Shown here: piece by piece, positions 6,813-14,820 of the stretch | Numbering within the stretch: the stretch's first letter is position 1 | How the letters are laid out: each line of letters starts with the position of its first letter | Made by a program: the position numbers and the translations under genes | Notes under the pieces: generated by a model | Seen by the model: the letters and a program-made list of their open reading frames with translations, nothing else | Told to the model about the DNA's origin: nothing | The model's database searches: none | NCBI GenBank assembly: GCA_964530215.1 | Contig: CAZHAJ010000023.1 | Location: 1-17,915 of the forward strand | DNA from: JAAXTT01 sp964530215 | GTDB lineage: Bacteria > Bacillota > Desulfotomaculia > Desulfotomaculales > Desulfocucumaceae | Length of the DNA stretch: 17,915 nt | Direction of reading: 5' to 3'

Positions 6813-7082
6813 CTAAATCACTTCTTGAGCATTTGGTTCTATGCAAACTTCTTTCCTATCCCTACCCCTGGTTCTAAACTTAACTAAACCATCTATTTTT
6901 GCAAAAAGAGTGTCATCCCTTCCTCTACCTACATTAAGGCCAGGGTGAATCTTTGTGCCCCTTTGACGAACTATTATAGAGCCAGCATTGACATACTGTC
7001 CATCTGATCTCTTAATGCCCAGCATTTTAGGTTTTGAATCCCGGCCGTTTCTGGAACTGCCGACACCTTTTTTATGTGCCAT
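6813..7082 (-). CDS. rpmA: 50S ribosomal protein L27
   Basis: This 89-residue protein of the large subunit reaches towards the peptidyl transferase centre through its N-terminus. The signature GSSRNGRDSKPKMLGIKR lies near the start, followed by the beta-barrel GSIIVRQRGTKIHPG and a C-terminal GRDRKEV. The protein starts MAHKKGVGS, i.e. without the cleavable N-terminal extension usual in Firmicutes. ATG at 7082 has GGAGGTGA 6-7 nt upstream, and a stop codon three codons before it rules out an extension. It follows rplU at a 39-nt gap with no prp (ysxB) gene between, consistent with the missing propeptide. The stop lies directly next to an IS-like repeat, but the protein's C-terminus looks normal in length. 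Confidence 0.97.
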   Translation of the reverse strand: MAHKKGVGSSRNGRDSKPKMLGIKRSDGQYVNAGSIIVRQRGTKIHPGLNVGRGRDDTLFAKIDGLVKFRTRGRDRKEVCIEPNAQEVI

Positions 7083-7121
7083 TTGCTCTCACCTCCATAG
7101 AGTTTTAAGATATCCTTGCGC

Positions 7122-7436
7122 TTATGCTTGTATTTTTTCCACTGTTACTTGGGAAAATGGCTGTCGATGGCCGATTTTACGGCGGTAATTTTTCTTAGGC
7201 TTGTATTTAAATACAATTATTTTTTTGCCCCTGCCATGCCGAACTACTTTTAATGTCACCTTTGCTCCCTCTACGGTTGGTGAACCGAACTTTAATTGCC
7301 CGCCTTCTTCTCCCACTGCTAACACTTTATCAATATCAACAATCTCGCCGGGCTCTTTTGAGAGCATTTCAATATAAAGGGTATCCCCTTCCTTAACTTT
7401 GTACTGCTTTCCGCCTGTCTCAATAATTGCGTACAC
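7122..7436 (-). CDS. rplU: 50S ribosomal protein L21
   Basis: This 104-residue protein of the large subunit binds 23S rRNA. The N-terminus MYAIIETGGKQYKVKEGD and the C-terminal KPKKNYRRKIGHRQPFSQV are typical for L21, and the length is standard. The start is GTG at 7436, with a strong GGGGGAGGT about 6 nt upstream. The gene has its own promoter (7542-7569) and an L21-leader-like element in its 5' UTR, and is co-directional with rpmA. This pairing is near universal in bacteria. Confidence 0.97.
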   Translation of the reverse strand: MYAIIETGGKQYKVKEGDTLYIEMLSKEPGEIVDIDKVLAVGEEGGQLKFGSPTVEGAKVTLKVVRHGRGKKIIVFKYKPKKNYRRKIGHRQPFSQVTVEKIQA

Positions 7437-7464
7437 TTGTTAACCTCCCCCATGTTAGGACTCG

Positions 7465-7533
7465 CTAAGATTAGGTACAGCTATAAACTGTTTAACACCC
7501 ATCCTATGCGGTGGTGATTTCAACTAATCCTAC
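7465..7533 (-). promoter_or_regulatory. L21-leader-like structured element in rplU 5' UTR
   Basis: In transcript orientation, GATTAG (plus 7524-7529) pairs with CTAATC (plus 7469-7474), enclosing a CACC/GGGTG hairpin and an ACAG/CTGT hairpin (ACAGTTTATAGCTGT). This three-way layout directly before rplU resembles the L21 leader of Firmicutes, thought to bind L21 for autoregulation. Assignment is by position and fold, not by a model search. Confidence 0.5.
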
Positions 7534-7541
7534 AATTTAAT

Positions 7542-7569
7542 ATCTTAACATATAATCCAGCTTTGTCAA
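7542..7569 (-). promoter_or_regulatory. Sigma-A-type promoter of rplU-rpmA
   Basis: On the minus strand a perfect TTGACA (plus 7564-7569) is followed after 16 nt by TAAGAT (plus 7542-7547). Transcription would begin about 100 nt before the rplU start and include the structured leader. Confidence 0.55.
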
Positions 7570-7607
7570 GCCTTGGGCAAATTATACGCTGCAATTGCCG
7601 TTAGGCA

Positions 7608-9293
7608 TTATCTGATAATTCTGGCCTTTGCGTAAGTTCTGTAGACCCTGGCCACTTCCACCGGAATAGACTCCCCCACCAAACCCCCTGCTCCCTCAAT
7701 ATCAAGAATATATCCGTCGAGCCTAGCAATTCCGTCATTGGCATTAGTATTGTGGAGATCTTCTACAACTACTTCTAATATTTGCCCCTGATGAACCGGC
7801 AGTATATTTGTACTCATTTCTTCCTTATTGCTTAAGGGAGAGATATTTACCGACTCTATGTGCTTATCCGGGGAACCTTTTATACATAAAGTTTTTCCGG
7901 TTTTCTGCTCCATCTCCCTAAGGTTGACTCCTCCGCTTCCGATAAGCTTTGAAGCCACCAACGGATTTGCTTCAATTAAAATTGTTTCTGCCAGAGTTTG
8001 TTGGGCCAATTGACAGATTTGTTTTTTAAACTGAATCCCCATCGATTCCTCGGAAAGCACCTTACCTTTTCCCTCGCAGTAAGGGCATGGTTTCTGCATT
8101 ACTTCACTTAAACTGGGTCTTACTTTTTTTCGAGTCATTTCAACCAAGCCCAACTGAGTTAATCCCAATATATTTACTTTTGTCTTATCCTTTTTAATTT
8201 CTTCCTCTAAAACCTCCAAAACCTGCTGTTGATTTTCCTCTTGCTGCATATCAATGAAATCAACAATTATAATTCCACCTATATTCCTTAATCTAAGTTG
8301 ATGAGCAATTTCCACTGCCGCATCTAAATTAGTGCGCAGCACTGTATCCTCAAGATTTTTGGTTCCTACAAATTTACCGGTATTTACATCTATGGCTGTC
8401 AAAGCTTCCGCCTGGTCGATAACGATATGACCACCACATTTCAGCCAAACCTTTCTCTTTAACGCCTTCTCGAGTTCAGGTTCTATACCATAATCACTAA
8501 AAATGCTTTCTCTTTCATCTAAGAAAATTTTAGTCTTAAACTTAGTACCAGTTATATCTAATAACTCTAAAATTCTTTCATACTCATGCTTAGAATTTAT
8601 TGTAAGCCGGTCGACATCATCGGTAAAAATATCCCTCATTATCCTTTGGGTAAGCTCTATGTCCCTGTGCAACAAACTCGGAGCAGAACTATTAGAACAG
8701 CGGTTTTCTATTTTGCGCCAAATCTTGCTTAAAAAAGTGGAATCCTGATATAGCTCTTCCTCATCGATACCCTCGGCTACAGTACGGACAATAACACCCG
8801 TACTGTCTGGCTTTACTCTAGATGCTAATTCCTTCAGCCTCTCCCGCTCTTTCTCATTCTCAATCCTTCTTGAAATTCCTATATAGTCTACATTTGGCAT
8901 AAGTACAAGATACCGCCCGGGCAAAGTAATATGGGTAGTTACTCTGGGACCCTTAGTACCGATTGGTTCTTTGACAATCTGAACTACAATCTCTTGACCC
9001 TGCTTCAGCACATCACATATATTGGCATCCTGTGTTTCCCCTGAGCAAGATCCCTCAAAAGAATTCTGGGGCAAAGCATCTTCCACATAAAGAAATGCAT
9101 TTTTATCGAGACCAATATCCACAAACGCAGCCTGCATTCCGGGAAGAACATTTTCTACCCTTCCTTTGTAAATATTGCCTGCCAATCTTTGTACTATAGG
9201 TCTTTCTATATAAAGTTCCACCGGTATTTTATCTTCCAGCACAGCAACTCTTGTTTCATCGTCACTTACGCTGATTATAATTTCTTTCAGCAT
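7608..9293 (-). CDS. rng: Ribonuclease E/G family endoribonuclease (RNase G type)
   Basis: This Mg-dependent endonuclease acts in rRNA maturation and mRNA turnover. In the 561-residue protein, the S1 domain covers about 35-125 (NIYKGRVENVLPGMQAAFVDIG), followed by the 5'-sensor and RNase H-like regions and the DNase I-like catalytic domain. Metal-binding Asp302 (TAIDVNTG) and Asp345 (VDFIDM) and the Zn-link CPYC (Cys403, Cys406) fall within one residue of E. coli RNase E numbering. Residues about 497-561 form an additional TRAM-like beta domain, seen in clostridial members. There is no RNase E-type C-terminal scaffold. ATG at 9293 is preceded by AAGGATGG. It follows the DUF2344 gene at 15 nt, so it is the last gene of that operon; rplU has its own promoter. 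Confidence 0.95.
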   Translation of the reverse strand: MLKEIIISVSDDETRVAVLEDKIPVELYIERPIVQRLAGNIYKGRVENVLPGMQAAFVDIGLDKNAFLYVEDALPQNSFEGSCSGETQDANICDVLKQGQEIVVQIVKEPIGTKGPRVTTHITLPGRYLVLMPNVDYIGISRRIENEKERERLKELASRVKPDSTGVIVRTVAEGIDEEELYQDSTFLSKIWRKIENRCSNSSAPSLLHRDIELTQRIMRDIFTDDVDRLTINSKHEYERILELLDITGTKFKTKIFLDERESIFSDYGIEPELEKALKRKVWLKCGGHIVIDQAEALTAIDVNTGKFVGTKNLEDTVLRTNLDAAVEIAHQLRLRNIGGIIIVDFIDMQQEENQQQVLEVLEEEIKKDKTKVNILGLTQLGLVEMTRKKVRPSLSEVMQKPCPYCEGKGKVLSEESMGIQFKKQICQLAQQTLAETILIEANPLVASKLIGSGGVNLREMEQKTGKTLCIKGSPDKHIESVNISPLSNKEEMSTNILPVHQGQILEVVVEDLHNTNANDGIARLDGYILDIEGAGGLVGESIPVEVARVYRTYAKARIIR

Positions 9294-9308
9294 AAAACCA
9301 TCCTTGTA

Positions 9309-10037
9309 TTATACTAAGTCAGTAACCATGGGAGTAGCGCAGAAATAAGACAGCTCTTTCCCTCCGCCTGCCAGCATTTTGATACGGGTTACATATAAAA
9401 TCTGAATCCCATCAGGCATATTGAAAAGTTCACAGTAAGCCATTAATACTTCCTGGGGTCGCACATTTATACTGCTATTTGTCATTAAATCCATTCGGAC
9501 AAACCTTCTGTCATCTTCTTCATAAGCCCTGAGCGAAAGAATTCCAGGCTTTATATCAAATAAGACTGATTTTTCTTTTTTTCTTTTTCGCAAGACCCAT
9601 ATTTCAGGCATTTTTATCAATTCTTCAAGCTGCAACTGAAAAGTTTTTAAATCTGCTGCTTTATCGATTTCCAATTCCGCCAAATAACAGGAACTCTCCA
9701 CTTGAGCCATCAAAGACTTTGAGGAGTCCCCCAGCAGACAAACTCCTTTTATTCTAAACCCTAAAGGAATGCAGTTATTTAGTGAACTGGCAATTGCTCC
9801 AACAGAAATACTTTTTGCAAGTTCTATATCCATGAATTCTTCCAGACCCGCTAATCCCACCGGCAGAGGGAACCCAAAAAATATTTTTGCATGGGGGTTA
9901 AAACCCTCACTGTAAGCGACGGGGAGCCCGGCTCTGCGTATAGACCTCTCAAAAACTCGTATCATATCCAGATGGGAAACAAAACTTGCTTCTCCTTCTT
10001 TTGCATAACAAATTCTATATCTGGGGATTACCGTCAC
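9309..10037 (-). CDS. DUF2344 (TIGR03936) radical-SAM-linked protein
   Basis: This 242-residue protein belongs to the family found with, or fused to, TIGR03960 radical SAM proteins; its molecular role is unknown. The N-terminus is characteristic: YRICYAKEGEASFVSHLDM, then FERSIRRAGLPVAYSEGFNPH (residues 29-49, split here at VAYSEG) and FGFPLPVG. No metal-binding cysteine cluster is seen. GTG at 10037 has AGAGGGGG upstream and overlaps the last 23 nt of the radical SAM gene, so translation is probably coupled. rng follows after 15 nt. The conserved order with rng suggests a link to RNA or ribosome metabolism, an inference from context only. Confidence 0.9.
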   Translation of the reverse strand: MTVIPRYRICYAKEGEASFVSHLDMIRVFERSIRRAGLPVAYSEGFNPHAKIFFGFPLPVGLAGLEEFMDIELAKSISVGAIASSLNNCIPLGFRIKGVCLLGDSSKSLMAQVESSCYLAELEIDKAADLKTFQLQLEELIKMPEIWVLRKRKKEKSVLFDIKPGILSLRAYEEDDRRFVRMDLMTNSSINVRPQEVLMAYCELFNMPDGIQILYVTRIKMLAGGGKELSYFCATPMVTDLV

Positions 10038-11901
10038 CCCCTCTGCTTAAAATCTCTGACTTGAAACCGGCCTCCGCACATATCCCACATGCAGAACAAC
10101 GATGAGTTCTACAGTCTTCTGTAGTCAGTTCCTGCAAGGCTCTTCTATGTTCATTAATTAAAAAAGCCTTACTAACTCCTGAATCTATATGATCCCAAGG
10201 TAAAACATCCTGATACTGATACCGGCGATAAACATACCAATCAGGATCAATACCAACTTCATCAAATGCCTTTTTCCAAGTTTCGTAGTGGAAGCACTCA
10301 GACCAGCCGTCAAACCTACATCCCAGTTCCCAAGCCTTTTCCAAAACAACAGAAAGGCGTCGATCCCCCTTGGCAAAAACCCCTTCCAAATAACTCAAAC
10401 TTGGCTCATGCCACTTATAGCTGATTTTTTTGTCTCTAAATAAGCACTTTAAATAATTTTGCTTTTCTTTTATCTGATCCAAAGAATTCATTGGTTCCCA
10501 TTGAAAAGGTGTATGGGATTTAGGAACAAATGAAGATATGCTGACAGTAACCCTTAATCGCCCTTTATTCACTCCTGCTTCAATACCCTTTTGAACAGCC
10601 AAACGTGCCATATTAACTATTCCTTCAATATCCTCTTGCTTTTCGGTTGGCAGTCCAATCATAAAATAAAGCTTTACAGCGTGCCACCCGGCATTAAAGG
10701 CAGAGGATACTGCATCCACTAAATTCTGTTCAGTTACACCTTTGTTTATTACATTTCTTAAACGTTGTGTCCCTGCTTCTGGAGCGAAAGTCAGGCTGGA
10801 TCGACGGACTCTTTGTATTTCTTTTGCCAAATTCACCGAAAAAGCATCTACTCGCAAAGAAGGGAGGGATACTCCTACCCCTTGTCCCTGCACACAATCC
10901 AACAATGTTTTAACTAAGTACTGCAATCCCGAATAATCTGCAGAACTGAGAGACACCAAAGATACTTCATCATACCCTGTGTTTTTTATTAAGTCACATG
11001 ACTGCTCTGTCAGAGTGTGGGGTTCTTTTTCCCGGATAGGCCGATAGATAACACCAGCCTGACAAAATCTGCAACCCCGAGTACAACCCCTCATAACTTC
11101 CAGCATAATGCGGTCATGAACAACTCCCATATTGGGGACAATAGGTTTCCTTGGATAATTAATACTATCAAATCCGGAAACCATCCGTTTTTTAACTTTT
11201 CTCGGCAAGTCTGGCTCAATGGGCTCTATAGCACTGATAGTACCATCCTTATTGTATTTAACCTGATATAATGCCGGCACATAGACCCCTTCAACTGCTG
11301 CCAGTCGGCGCAGTAAAACATCCTTTTCTTGCCCTCTATGTGCTCTGTATACATCAATTATCTCTTGGAATACTTCTTCTCCCTCACCTATTACAAAGGC
11401 ATCAATAAAGTCAGCCACTGGTTCCGGGTTAAAGGAGCAAGGGCCGCCCGCAATTACCAAAGGATGTGTTATAGTACGCTGGGATGAATGCAGAGGAATA
11501 CCTGCTAAATCCATCATGTTAAGAATGTTTGTATAGCTCATTTCGTATTGCAAGGTAAATCCTATTATATTAAACCGAGACAATGGATTTCTGGTTTCCA
11601 GTGATAAAAGAGGTAAATTATTTTCCCTCATCAATCTCTCCATATCCTTCCATGGAGCAAAAGCCCTTTCCATTAGGGCGTCAGAACGATCATTTATGAT
11701 ACTATACAGTATCTGTAAGCCTAAGTGCGACATACCAACTTCATAAACATCAGGGAAAGCAAAGGCTATCTTTGTAATGTCATCAGTCCATTCCTTAACA
11801 ACTGAGTTCCATTCACCCCCAACATATCGAGCTGGTTTTTCCACCTGTCTTAATATGTCTTCAAATATTTTATGATTACTACCGTTATTCATACCTGGCA
11901 A
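10015..11901 (-). CDS. B12-binding-domain radical SAM protein (TIGR03960 family)
   Basis: This 628-residue protein has an N-terminal cobalamin-binding-like Rossmann region (about 45-190; VYEVGMSHLG, IIGFTLQYE, VIAGGPCSFNPEP, VIGEGEE) and a radical SAM core with the cluster motif CTRGCRFC (Cys273, Cys277, Cys280). The C-terminus has a second cysteine-rich patch, CRTHRCSACGIC, near residue 605, possibly for another metal or Fe-S cluster. It lacks the B12-ligand DxHxxG motif, as is common in this family. The substrate is unknown. Start: TTG at 11901 lies 6 nt after GGGGAGGA; ATG at 11892 in frame lies 15 nt after it. The 98-nt leader starts at a probable extended -10 promoter. It overlaps the DUF2344 gene. 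Confidence 0.93.
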   Translation of the reverse strand: MPGMNNGSNHKIFEDILRQVEKPARYVGGEWNSVVKEWTDDITKIAFAFPDVYEVGMSHLGLQILYSIINDRSDALMERAFAPWKDMERLMRENNLPLLSLETRNPLSRFNIIGFTLQYEMSYTNILNMMDLAGIPLHSSQRTITHPLVIAGGPCSFNPEPVADFIDAFVIGEGEEVFQEIIDVYRAHRGQEKDVLLRRLAAVEGVYVPALYQVKYNKDGTISAIEPIEPDLPRKVKKRMVSGFDSINYPRKPIVPNMGVVHDRIMLEVMRGCTRGCRFCQAGVIYRPIREKEPHTLTEQSCDLIKNTGYDEVSLVSLSSADYSGLQYLVKTLLDCVQGQGVGVSLPSLRVDAFSVNLAKEIQRVRRSSLTFAPEAGTQRLRNVINKGVTEQNLVDAVSSAFNAGWHAVKLYFMIGLPTEKQEDIEGIVNMARLAVQKGIEAGVNKGRLRVTVSISSFVPKSHTPFQWEPMNSLDQIKEKQNYLKCLFRDKKISYKWHEPSLSYLEGVFAKGDRRLSVVLEKAWELGCRFDGWSECFHYETWKKAFDEVGIDPDWYVYRRYQYQDVLPWDHIDSGVSKAFLINEHRRALQELTTEDCRTHRCSACGICAEAGFKSEILSRGGDGNPQI

Positions 11902-12005
11902 AGTACTCCTCCCCGGCGATTACTAATATAAGTTTGTTATTTGACCCGCCGGACAAAATCAACTTGACACGAAGATTTGATGTTTTTACCAATTATAACT
12001 ATTTC

Positions 12006-12014
12006 ATTATATCA
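12006..12014 (-). promoter_or_regulatory. Extended -10 promoter of the radical SAM-DUF2344-rng operon
   Basis: The minus strand reads TGATATAAT, a perfect -10 box with the TG extension. No good -35 box lies 16-18 nt upstream, as is typical for extended -10 promoters. It sits after the terminator of the upstream NYN gene and about 100 nt before the radical SAM start. Nothing else is seen in 11902-12034. Confidence 0.42.
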
Positions 12015-12034
12015 CTTTATATCCCACAAAATAC

Positions 12035-12066
12035 AAAAAAACTGTTACCTTCAGAAAATGGTAACA
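12035..12066 (-). terminator. Intrinsic terminator after the NYN gene
   Basis: On the minus strand TGTTACC (plus 12060-12066) pairs with GGTAACA (plus 12043-12049), followed by a T-run (plus-strand As 12035-12041). It lies 20 nt past the stop of the NYN-domain gene and separates it from the radical SAM operon. Confidence 0.75.
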
Positions 12067-12085
12067 TAATAAGCCCCTAATTAAT

Positions 12086-12841
12086 TCATCCTAAATCTTC
12101 TGCGGCAGGCTGTTCCGTTGTTTGAATGATATTGACAGGAATATCGTTTATCACAGTTTTAACCTGCTGCAGATATCCTTCTTCAATCAAAAAATTCATG
12201 GCCATTATTGTTTTCTTCATGCAACTATTTTTAAGCTCATCCGGTATTTTTAGTTTATCTAAATATGCATGGGCGGTCCTGATAAATGTAAGATACTGAT
12301 GTCGCCTTTCCTGACTAATAATGAAACTTCTTAAGTCTTCGATATCAACTTGATAATCCAGTCCCAATATCTCAACCAAGCCTTCCTTGCCGGCCGCCAT
12401 TTGCAGTTCCCTGCTAATCGCTCCCTTCACACCCACAACAATAACCTGTTTGCCGTCTCTTATCTTCATCCTGGCAACAATATTTGAAAAATGCCCGTCT
12501 CCGGTTGCCAATATAATTGTCGACACATCTTTGCTTTCTTCTCTGAAAACAAAGATATCCTCAATAATTTTAAAATCTGTGTAAGATTTTTCTTTTCCTC
12601 CCACCAATTCTGTCCTGGTATGCACAACCTCAAAACTGGCAGCGCGCAATTTAGGAACTTCGCTTTTTATATATTGGTTTTTCTCAAAATCGCCATAAGC
12701 CTTGGCTATACTTATCTGTCCATACTGTCGAGCTATCCTTATAAGTTCCATTGGATTGGGTTGTGACTGAAACTTGTTGTACATACTGTAAAAAAGATTT
12801 TCATAATCCACAAAAATTGCTACCCTCTCATGGGACTCCAA
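12086..12841 (-). CDS. NYN-domain (PIN-like, LabA/DUF88) protein
   Basis: This 251-residue protein has an N-terminal NYN domain (about 5-155), a PIN-like fold expected to act as a metal-dependent RNase. The acidic residues are in place: Asp12 in IFVDYENL, Asp89 and Asp95 in TDFKIIED, and Asp115 in ATGDGHFS. Residues 165-250 are mostly helical with a final strand pair, suggesting a winged-helix-like domain. The RNA target is unknown. The start is TTG at 12841, chosen because GGAGGTGA lies 6 nt upstream and no ATG is near. The gene is 86 nt downstream of spoIVFB, with a 14-bp palindrome between, and has its own terminator. Confidence 0.88.
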   Translation of the reverse strand: MESHERVAIFVDYENLFYSMYNKFQSQPNPMELIRIARQYGQISIAKAYGDFEKNQYIKSEVPKLRAASFEVVHTRTELVGGKEKSYTDFKIIEDIFVFREESKDVSTIILATGDGHFSNIVARMKIRDGKQVIVVGVKGAISRELQMAAGKEGLVEILGLDYQVDIEDLRSFIISQERRHQYLTFIRTAHAYLDKLKIPDELKNSCMKKTIMAMNFLIEEGYLQQVKTVINDIPVNIIQTTEQPAAEDLG

Positions 12842-12870
12842 ATATAATCACCTCCTCACCTAATTTTTGT

Positions 12871-12884
12871 CACTATTTATAGTG
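12871..12884. promoter_or_regulatory. Operator-like palindrome upstream of the NYN gene
   Basis: CACTAT-TT-ATAGTG is a perfect 6-bp inverted repeat around TT in the 86-nt gap between spoIVFB and the NYN gene, 16 nt above the SD. On the minus strand it contains TATAAA, so it could overlap a -10 box. No binding protein can be named. Confidence 0.3.
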
Positions 12885-12927
12885 TCACCCAGCACATTAA
12901 AATTATTACTTAATTATCCTAAATTAT

Positions 12928-13800
12928 TCAATCAATAAGAATTCCAATCTGACAGTCTAGTCCATATTTAAATAAACCTTCCACCAATTTATCCTCTGAT
13001 ATAATACCTTTGTATTCCATTCCTTCAGAAAAAACAGCCACCAAATGAAACTTTTCAGGCATAAAATTCCTAACCACTTCCCCTAAAGACGAATTCTCCC
13101 CGGCTACCAGTATTAAAGCCGGCATTACCCCTACATTTCGCAGTTCTTCTCTCTTTTGCATCATATGACGCATAAAAAGATAAGGAGCTGCTGTCCTCTC
13201 CCTTGTTGCAGCATACAAAAGAAACATTCCGGTAATCATGATATCTAAACCTGCCCATCCTAGAGCCAAACCACCTGCTCCCACCAAAATTATGATAACT
13301 GCCCAAGATTGCCCTAGACTGGCGGCTTGATAGGTTGCTTTTTTAAGGCCGATTCTGCCGGCCAATATAGCTCTGTATACCCTTCCTCCATCCAACGGTA
13401 AAGCGGGTAGCACATTAAAACCTGCTATAACCAAGTTGGACTGCAGAAAAAAACTTCCCAGTTGTTCATCCCAAAAGCCATAATTTTTAAAAGCAATACC
13501 CAGCAAAAACATAATAACGTTGGAAAGGGGTCCTGCAGCAGCAATTATTATTTCTTTTTTTGGTTGCACCGCCATATCGCCACCCATTCTGGTAACACCG
13601 CCAAAGGGCAGTAACTCCACATCTGCAACTGGGACAGCAAGTCTTCTGGCTGCAAAAGCGTGGGCAAATTCGTGGATAAGAACAATGCCAAAGGCAATCA
13701 GCCCTTTAGCCAAAATTCCCGCTACAAAAAATAGGCCCAAAAGGGCCAGAAAAAAAAGATTTAAATATATTTTTATTCCGTAAATTGTTCCTATTTTCAT
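12928..13800 (-). CDS. spoIVFB: SpoIVFB-like M50 intramembrane metalloprotease
   Basis: This 290-residue site-2-type zinc protease is multi-spanning, with the active site in the membrane: His43, Glu44 and His47 in LIHEFAHAF, and Asp137 in ALPLDGGR, preceded by the FNVLPA strand. The segment LPFGGVTRMGG (64-74) is also typical. The C-terminal 65 residues look like a CBS-type domain, as in B. subtilis SpoIVFB, which cleaves pro-sigma-K in the mother cell. The gene lies 18 nt after a SpoIVFA-like gene, strongly supporting the role. ATG at 13800 has a G-rich SD (GGGGG). Function as the pro-sigma-K protease is inferred from family and context; no sigK gene is in view. Confidence 0.88.
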   Translation of the reverse strand: MKIGTIYGIKIYLNLFFLALLGLFFVAGILAKGLIAFGIVLIHEFAHAFAARRLAVPVADVELLPFGGVTRMGGDMAVQPKKEIIIAAAGPLSNVIMFLLGIAFKNYGFWDEQLGSFFLQSNLVIAGFNVLPALPLDGGRVYRAILAGRIGLKKATYQAASLGQSWAVIIILVGAGGLALGWAGLDIMITGMFLLYAATRERTAAPYLFMRHMMQKREELRNVGVMPALILVAGENSSLGEVVRNFMPEKFHLVAVFSEGMEYKGIISEDKLVEGLFKYGLDCQIGILID

Positions 13801-13818
13801 ATAAGCGCCCCCATTGAA

Positions 13819-14625
13819 TTAACGTGGGAATTCCAACCTGGTTAATGGGTCCACCAAGCCTGATTTCTCCCTGAGCTCAAAATGCAGCCCTCCTTCATCG
13901 AAATCCCCTTCGGCGGAACACTGAGCTATTACTTTTCCCGTTTCAACAGACTCCTCAATTTTTACCGTAATATTATCCACTCCGGCATATAAAGAATAAA
14001 CTCCGTTACCGTGATTTATTTTTATGTATTTGCCGTATATAGGGCTGGATGAAATTTTTTCCACCTTTCCCGGCAAAATAGCTCTTACAGGAGTGCCTAC
14101 GGCAGCTTGAATATCAATACCATGGTGGAATCTGTCAAGCTCATCCAACTTATCTTTACTCCAGCCAAAAGACCGGACCACTCTTCCAGATACCGGCAGA
14201 ATCATATTTTCTGTAATGGCATTGCTGCTTACCACAGGACTGGTCATCTGTTGTGGCATGCCGCTGTCCATTTGATTATCCACATTAGCCATTTGCAGCC
14301 CATACTTTACTGCCTTTTCCAATGCAGGCTTTACATTCCAATCTGTAGTTAAGACATATCGTAACGAAGTTTTTACATTCTCCCCAACAGGGTAGTTAAA
14401 CTCCTTAACTACCAAAAGCACAGCCAGAATCGAGAGAACCGCAATAATTCTGTACACAGTCCTCCTTCCTGAACGAACTGATTTATTATATGAGGTTTCT
14501 CCCCAACCCTTTGAACCTTTTTTTGGCCGGTAAAAATCAATCCAGTTATAATCCTGTTCCGGTTTACCTTTTTGATAAAATTCCCGCAGTGACTGAGTTT
14601 TTTTGTTCTTTCTGTGCCAAAACAA
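13819..14625 (-). CDS. spoIVFA: SpoIVFA-like membrane-anchored M23 domain protein, probably catalytically inactive
   Basis: This 268-residue protein has a basic cytoplasmic N-terminus (1-56), one transmembrane helix (57-74), a helical linker and a C-terminal LytM/M23 domain (about 140-265). In active M23 peptidases zinc is held by HxxxD and HxH. Here His167 and Asp171 (FHHGIDI) are kept, but the HxH motif reads GLH (residues 246-248), having lost its first His, and the YxHL position reads YSLY (210-213). This points to a pseudopeptidase like B. subtilis SpoIVFA, which holds SpoIVFB inactive in the outer forespore membrane. The gene order, directly before spoIVFB, agrees. The start is TTG at 14625 with GGAGGTGA 5 nt upstream. 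A possible sigma-E promoter lies at 14656-14684. Confidence 0.82.
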   Translation of the reverse strand: MFWHRKNKKTQSLREFYQKGKPEQDYNWIDFYRPKKGSKGWGETSYNKSVRSGRRTVYRIIAVLSILAVLLVVKEFNYPVGENVKTSLRYVLTTDWNVKPALEKAVKYGLQMANVDNQMDSGMPQQMTSPVVSSNAITENMILPVSGRVVRSFGWSKDKLDELDRFHHGIDIQAAVGTPVRAILPGKVEKISSSPIYGKYIKINHGNGVYSLYAGVDNITVKIEESVETGKVIAQCSAEGDFDEGGLHFELREKSGLVDPLTRLEFPR

Positions 14626-14655
14626 TTAGTTCACCTCCAAATCTTAGATGATTGA

Positions 14656-14684
14656 TATATATTTGCTGTTTTGGTTAAATATGA
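14656..14684 (-). promoter_or_regulatory. Possible sigma-E promoter of spoIVFA-spoIVFB
   Basis: On the minus strand TCATATT (plus 14678-14684) fits the sigma-E -35 consensus KMATATT exactly. After 14 nt comes AATATATA (plus 14656-14663), which fits CATACAHT at about five of eight positions. The start would give a leader of about 20 nt with the SD correctly placed. B. subtilis spoIVF is sigma-E controlled. Confidence 0.35.
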
Positions 14685-14689
14685 CATAA

Positions 14690-14820
14690 GGCAGAGATTC
14701 TGGTCTAGAATTCTTTATAGGCGGACTGAAATCCGCACAGGGCTAGAATTCTATATATGATGTCCGTGTAGAAAGGTGACTCTTGCATGCAGGGGGGAGG
14801 ACATTTTAGAACGGATGCAC
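14690..14820. repeat. Non-coding modules shared with the rpmA-side IS remnant
   Basis: The stretch holds no gene. CTAGAATTCT occurs twice (from about 14704 and 14743), flanking the hairpin GCGGACTGAAATCCGC (about 14721-14736). GGACATTTTA is at 14799-14808. The words TCTAGAATTCT, GACTGAAATCCGCAC and GGACATTTTA all recur in 6300-6561 in a different order, so both regions seem to descend from related mobile sequence. Confidence 0.5.
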
